In this document: one piece after another, positions 60,449 to 64,000 of the stretch
Position numbering within the stretch: the first letter of the stretch is position 1
How the letters are laid out: the number at the start of each line of letters is the position of its first letter
DNA from: Streptomyces sp. NBC_01288
GTDB taxonomy: Bacteria; Actinomycetota; Actinomycetes; Streptomycetales; Streptomycetaceae
Assembly (NCBI RefSeq): GCF_035982055.1
Contig: NZ_CP108427.1
Location: forward strand, 9,857,001 to 9,921,000
Length of the DNA: 64,000 nt
Reading direction: 5' to 3'
The notes under the pieces: model-generated
Seen by the model: the letters and a program-made list of their open reading frames with translations, nothing else
Databases searched by the model: none
Told to the model about the DNA's origin: nothing
Program-made: the position numbers and the translations under genes

Positions 60449-62629
60449 TCAGTCGCGCATGAGGCTGTTGTACTTCTCGAAGACGGCGTAGAGGCCGATC
60501 ATCGCGTTCCCGTAGCGTTCGGCTCCGTCGCCGGTTCCGTTGTACCGGCCCATGATCCTTCGGCTGTCGTCGTCGCCGCTGGCGACGGACGGACGGGCGA
60601 CGCCGACGAGGGCGGCTCCCTGGACGAGTACGGCCGGAACGGTGCTCACGTTGTAGACGTCGTCGTCGTGGAGGTTGTGCCACATCGTGGAGAGGTCGTC
60701 GGCGTTGTCGGCGTTCATGATGCGGCCGGTGATGATGCCCGCGTCCACGCAGTAGTTGCGGGCACCGATGCCGGTGTGCGCCCGGATCTGGCCGAGGCCG
60801 GTGCTGCTCTCGTCGCTCAGGCCGGCCTCGACGGCGTCGTCCGCGGCCTTGTCGGCGATGTTGTAGGCCCTGATCTCCCACAGCAGCGGGCACTGGATCA
60901 GGGCCTTGCGCATGCCGTACGTACGGGAGACGGAGGTGATCAGCCAGTCGAGGTCCATCACCGCCTGGAACGACTGGGTGGTGGTGCGGGTGCTGTAGGC
61001 CATGGTGCCCTCACCGCCCTGCTCAGGCACGCCCATGGAGTTGACGAAGTAGTTCTGCACGTCGGCGAGCAGCACGTCCCGGAAGAACGTGTCGAACCGG
61101 CCGTCCAGGTGGCTGTCGTCGTTCTCCTCCAGGAAGCCGCTCTGCCCCTCGTCACGGCCCGACGCGATGTCGTTGTCGATGGAGATCGCGCCGGAGCCGC
61201 TGCCGGCGGAGATCGTGGCGATCTGGTCGAACGACCAGTCGGCGGGATGCGGGTAACCGAGGTTTCCCGAGAATCCCGTCGACATGTCGGACAGGAAACT
61301 GGCCGAGGTCAGTCCCTCCGCCCCGACCCTGCTGCACACGTTGCGCGGGGCGTAGATGCCGATCCGGTACTCGGGGCCGTACTCGTCGATCGTGGCCTTG
61401 ATGCCGCGGAAGTGCGGCAGGACGCTGTCGGTCACCTCGTAGTCGAGGGCGTCGAAGTCGACGGCGAAATAGATGCGGGTGCCCGCCTTGAAGCCGTAGT
61501 GGCGGGCGCGCTCGATCGCGGCGTGGGCGTCGGCGATGCCCTGCTCACGACGGAAGTACGCCGCCTCGCCGCCGTAGGTCTGGTAGATCGGGAAGACGTT
61601 GAGCCCGTGCGCGGCGACGACCGTCAACTCCCCGGGCTGGAGCTGCTTGTTGAGGGTGGAGCCCGGGACGTTGGAGAGGTAGCGGCCGACGTACCGGTAG
61701 CCGGCCGAGTACAGGGCCGTGGCGCGGGCGGCGGTGAGTTCGGTGACGGTGTCGCAGGCGGTGCCGGCGCGGGTGTTGTCGCCCGTGGACACCAACAGGG
61801 AGGCCCAGGTGGGGAAGTCGCCCTGACCGTTCACGGTGAGCCGTACGAAACTCTGGAAGTCCCGCACCCTGGAGGCGAGTCCGGCGTCGAAGGTCGTGGT
61901 GAAGGAGCTTCCTGGTCGCCGGTTGAAGAGCATCGCCGCGCTGAACAGGGCGACCCAGGCGCCGGTGGAGCCCTGGGCCACGGTGTGGTCGCGCAGCCCT
62001 TGTTTCGTGGCGGGACCGAGCGCACCCGTGGCCACGTCGTCGCTCATGCCGATCTCGTACTGGATGGCGTAGATCAGCGCCTTCTGCACGTCCCTGGAGA
62101 AGTTGCCGTCGCAGGGGATCACGAAGAAGTCCCGGCGGCCGACGTAACGGCTGTTGAGCCACTGCTCGACGGAGCGGATGGCGTCCGTGCCGCCCTCGAC
62201 GAGCACGTACGCGTCCATCGTCAGCAGGGCCTTGAACACCTTGGGGGTCAGGCTGTCCCCGGGGTAGGCGGCGTCGACGCCCATGTTCCGCTTGAGGCTG
62301 GTGACGGACGCGGAGACGCGTTCCGTGTAGTCGCCGTTGATCTGGTCGCCGTCGTACCCCTTGCAGTACAGGCCGGACTGCACGATCCGGTAGATGTTGC
62401 CGTTGCGGGTGTTGGCGTCGATGACGGGGAAGCGGGACTGGAGAGCCGCCAGCGTGGCCGGTCCGAAACTGTCGGCCAGGGTGGTCATGCCCAACTCGTG
62501 CTGAAGCGCCCGTGTGAGCGCGAACATCACCGTCCAGCTGGTCCTGCCGTCCACCTCCACCTTCGGGATGCCGTCGACGTCATAGCTGTTGATGAATCTC
62601 TGAGCCTGTTCCACCATCGCGTCGGCCAC
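60449..62629 (-). CDS. DUF1906 (Rv2525c-like glycoside hydrolase-like) protein with peptidoglycan-binding-like repeats
   Basis: Protein of 726 residues. The N-terminal 270 residues contain peptidoglycan-binding-like segments (TTLADSFGPATLAALQSRFP, DDVATGALGPATKQGLRDHT). The middle, about 300-500, is a DUF1906 TIM-barrel (YSAGYRYVGRYLSNVPGST, RIYFAVDFDALDYEV, YRIGIYAPRNVC). The C-terminal 200 residues are helical and resemble a muramidase-like accessory region. GTG 62629 has GGGGAGAG at seven bases. No signal peptide is seen in this start or upstream, although DUF1906 proteins are often exported. It precedes the M15-like gene. Confidence 0.8.
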   Translation of the reverse strand: MADAMVEQAQRFINSYDVDGIPKVEVDGRTSWTVMFALTRALQHELGMTTLADSFGPATLAALQSRFPVIDANTRNGNIYRIVQSGLYCKGYDGDQINGDYTERVSASVTSLKRNMGVDAAYPGDSLTPKVFKALLTMDAYVLVEGGTDAIRSVEQWLNSRYVGRRDFFVIPCDGNFSRDVQKALIYAIQYEIGMSDDVATGALGPATKQGLRDHTVAQGSTGAWVALFSAAMLFNRRPGSSFTTTFDAGLASRVRDFQSFVRLTVNGQGDFPTWASLLVSTGDNTRAGTACDTVTELTAARATALYSAGYRYVGRYLSNVPGSTLNKQLQPGELTVVAAHGLNVFPIYQTYGGEAAYFRREQGIADAHAAIERARHYGFKAGTRIYFAVDFDALDYEVTDSVLPHFRGIKATIDEYGPEYRIGIYAPRNVCSRVGAEGLTSASFLSDMSTGFSGNLGYPHPADWSFDQIATISAGSGSGAISIDNDIASGRDEGQSGFLEENDDSHLDGRFDTFFRDVLLADVQNYFVNSMGVPEQGGEGTMAYSTRTTTQSFQAVMDLDWLITSVSRTYGMRKALIQCPLLWEIRAYNIADKAADDAVEAGLSDESSTGLGQIRAHTGIGARNYCVDAGIITGRIMNADNADDLSTMWHNLHDDDVYNVSTVPAVLVQGAALVGVARPSVASGDDDSRRIMGRYNGTGDGAERYGNAMIGLYAVFEKYNSLMRD

Positions 62630-63051
62630 GGCCGGCTCTCCCCCTGCACCGTGCTCGGTCGGCTGACGGTGCACCGACAGACTTCGCGACAGGCGGTGGG
62701 CTCGCAATGAATTCGAACACGCTCTAATACTCCAGTCGTACGTCCACGCCGGCCGCCCTGCGCGATCCGCTGCGCCGGCCTGCTCCGATGGGCTCACAGA
62801 GGCGCCGGCCCGAGCTGGATCACGGGGTGAATGGGTGGGTGGACGAACGCACGGTCAGGCTCGACGAGTTGGCGCAGGGACTGCGTCCGCTGGTAGCCCG
62901 CCACCTCTCGGCGAGATCACCCGTCCGGCCCCGCCCTGCTGCGAGCGACCACCCCGCGCCCGACCCTGGGGAAGCCGACCGCACGCCGGTGAAGTGCCTG
63001 TGCCTCCGCCCGGGCCGCCCGTGGTCGTGGCATCGAGGAGGGACGGCGTTC
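62630..63051. other. Divergent promoter region upstream of oleate hydratase
   Basis: About 420 bases between two divergent genes. An A+T-rich patch (ATGAATTCGAACACGCTCTA near 62706, then ATACTCC) is a likely promoter area for the leftward gene. From GTG 62839 a frame stays open into the hydratase and reads MDERTVRLDELAQGLRPLVA. It is protein-like but lacks a clear ribosome binding site. Confidence 0.45.
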
Positions 63052-64000
63052 ATGGCGAAGGCTTACCTGGTGGGAAGCGGTGTCGCGGCCTTGTCGGCGG
63101 CGGCGTTCCTGATCCGTGAGGGTGGGTTCCTGGGATCGGACATCCTGCTGCTTGAGGAGCAGGACAAGGAGGGTGGCAGCCTTGACGCGGCCGGGTCGCC
63201 CGAGGCCGGGTACACGATGCGCGGTGGCCGGATGTTCGAGATCCACTTCGACTGCACGTACGACCTGCTGGGCTCGATCCCGTCGCTGGACGACCCGTCG
63301 AAGTCGGTGACCGAGGACACCTTCGCCTTCCACGAGGACTTCGCCTGGGACGACCACGCCCGGCTCGTCGACGCGGCGGGCAAGGTGGTCGACACGCACT
63401 CCATGGGCTTCTCCGAGCGCGACCGGCTGGAGCTGGTGAAGTGCGTGGGCACCCCGGAGGGGCTGCTGGACGGCAAGCGCATCACGGACTGCTTCAGCGA
63501 GGGCTTCTTCCGTACCAACTTCTGGTGGATGTGGTGCACGACGTTCGCCTTCGAGCCGTGGCACAGCGCGATCGAGTTCCGCCGCTACCTCAACCGCTTC
63601 GTGCACCTCTTCAAGACCTTCGACTCCATGTCGGGGATCTACCGGACCCGCTTCAACCAGTACGACTCCATCGTGCGGCCTCTGTCGAAGTGGCTGACCG
63701 AGCAGGGGGTGATCGTCCAACTCGGCACCCGGGTAACCGACTTGCGTCTCGCCGACGGGGACGCCCTCACCGTCGAGGCCCTCGCCTGGACGCGGGAGGG
63801 CCGTAGCGAGGAGACGGAACTCGGCCCAGGTGACCTGGTGTTGGTCACCAACGGCTCGATGACCGCCGACTCCACGCTCGGTTCCACCGACACCGCGCCC
63901 GTACTGGACACCTCCGGTGACGCGGGATCCTGGCGGCTGTGGGAGACGCTCGCGGCGAAGCGACCGGGTCGGTCGGACCGGTCGGGTCTGCTGGGGGACC
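63052..64000 (+). CDS. ohyA: Oleate hydratase (3' end outside window)
   Basis: FAD-dependent fatty acid hydratase (myosin-cross-reactive antigen family) that adds water to the cis-9 double bond of oleate. The first 316 residues are seen. The FAD motif is AYLVGSGVAALSAAAFLIRE, followed by GGSLDAAGS, MRGGRMFEIHFDCTYDLLGS then IPSL, and FWWMWCTTFAFEPWHSAIEF then RRY, all family hallmarks. ATG 63052 with AGGAGGG upstream matches the usual N-terminus. The family is about 530-590 residues long, so the C-terminal part is missing because the window ends. Confidence 0.93.
   Translation, partial: MAKAYLVGSGVAALSAAAFLIREGGFLGSDILLLEEQDKEGGSLDAAGSPEAGYTMRGGRMFEIHFDCTYDLLGSIPSLDDPSKSVTEDTFAFHEDFAWDDHARLVDAAGKVVDTHSMGFSERDRLELVKCVGTPEGLLDGKRITDCFSEGFFRTNFWWMWCTTFAFEPWHSAIEFRRYLNRFVHLFKTFDSMSGIYRTRFNQYDSIVRPLSKWLTEQGVIVQLGTRVTDLRLADGDALTVEALAWTREGRSEETELGPGDLVLVTNGSMTADSTLGSTDTAPVLDTSGDAGSWRLWETLAAKRPGRSDRSGLLGD

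Noticed and set aside
60434..62710. A 758-codon open frame antisense to the DUF1906 gene
   Set aside because: It is Val/Gly/Asp-rich shadow sequence. The sense strand has recognisable domains and a good start.
1..64000. Mobile element or prophage
   Set aside because: No integrase, transposase, terminal repeats or phage structural genes were found.

Overview
The window is high-G+C actinobacterial DNA with the gene style of Streptomyces. Coding regions have strong third-position G/C bias, starts are often GTG or TTG, and many gene pairs overlap by ATGA or GTGA. There are many Tat or Sec secreted enzymes and many small local regulators (TetR, LacI, ROK, LAL-type LuxR). I see no tRNA, rRNA, CRISPR array, insertion sequence or phage gene. 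Both edges cut genes: an RNase HI on the left and an oleate hydratase on the right.

Layout. 1-9.2 kb: RNase H, a VioD-like flavin monooxygenase, a TetR/MFS efflux pair behind a double-palindrome operator, a squalene/phytoene-synthase-like enzyme next to a secreted BCO-type (covalent-flavin) cholesterol oxidase-like protein, an aldo/keto reductase and two membrane proteins. 9.2-19.9 kb: a conserved hypothetical, a membrane-anchored pseudokinase, a threonine dehydratase-like enzyme, an AIM24 protein beside an unusual TerD-CAP-CAP fusion, a secreted serine hydrolase and a secreted M4 metalloprotease. 20-26.6 kb: a ROK regulator followed by a secreted GH27 alpha-galactosidase, a GH95 alpha-fucosidase and an SGNH hydrolase, which look like one glycan-use operon. 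26.6-33.2 kb: a LAL-type LuxR regulator, then a translationally coupled operon of response-regulator/thioredoxin-reductase-like fusion, cNMP-binding histidine kinase and UBP zinc finger. 33.3-46 kb: housekeeping and sugar genes, including a LacI locus with matched operators, AlkB, a TetR/FAD-dehydrogenase pair, DUF488 and a RIO-type kinase preceded by a possible leader ORF.

46-57 kb is the most unusual part. First comes a 1421-residue TPR-CHAT (caspase-like) protein divergent from a small Cys-bearing protein and a membrane protein, which looks like a candidate conflict or cell-death module. Directly after it lies a compact set of genes resembling antibiotic-inactivating enzymes: VOC-TetR, divergent across paired CGGCACGTGCCG palindromes from a Rox-like flavin monooxygenase, a Vat-like acetyltransferase and an Ere-like esterase. 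A second TetR follows, divergent from a TetX-like monooxygenase. If the family calls hold, this one stretch covers rifamycin-, streptogramin A-, macrolide- and tetracycline-type chemistry.

57-64 kb: a Kup potassium transporter closed by a perfect 20-bp-stem bidirectional terminator, a small secreted Cys-rich protein, an M15-peptidase-like protein lacking two zinc ligands, a large DUF1906 (Rv2525c-like) protein, and the start of oleate hydratase.
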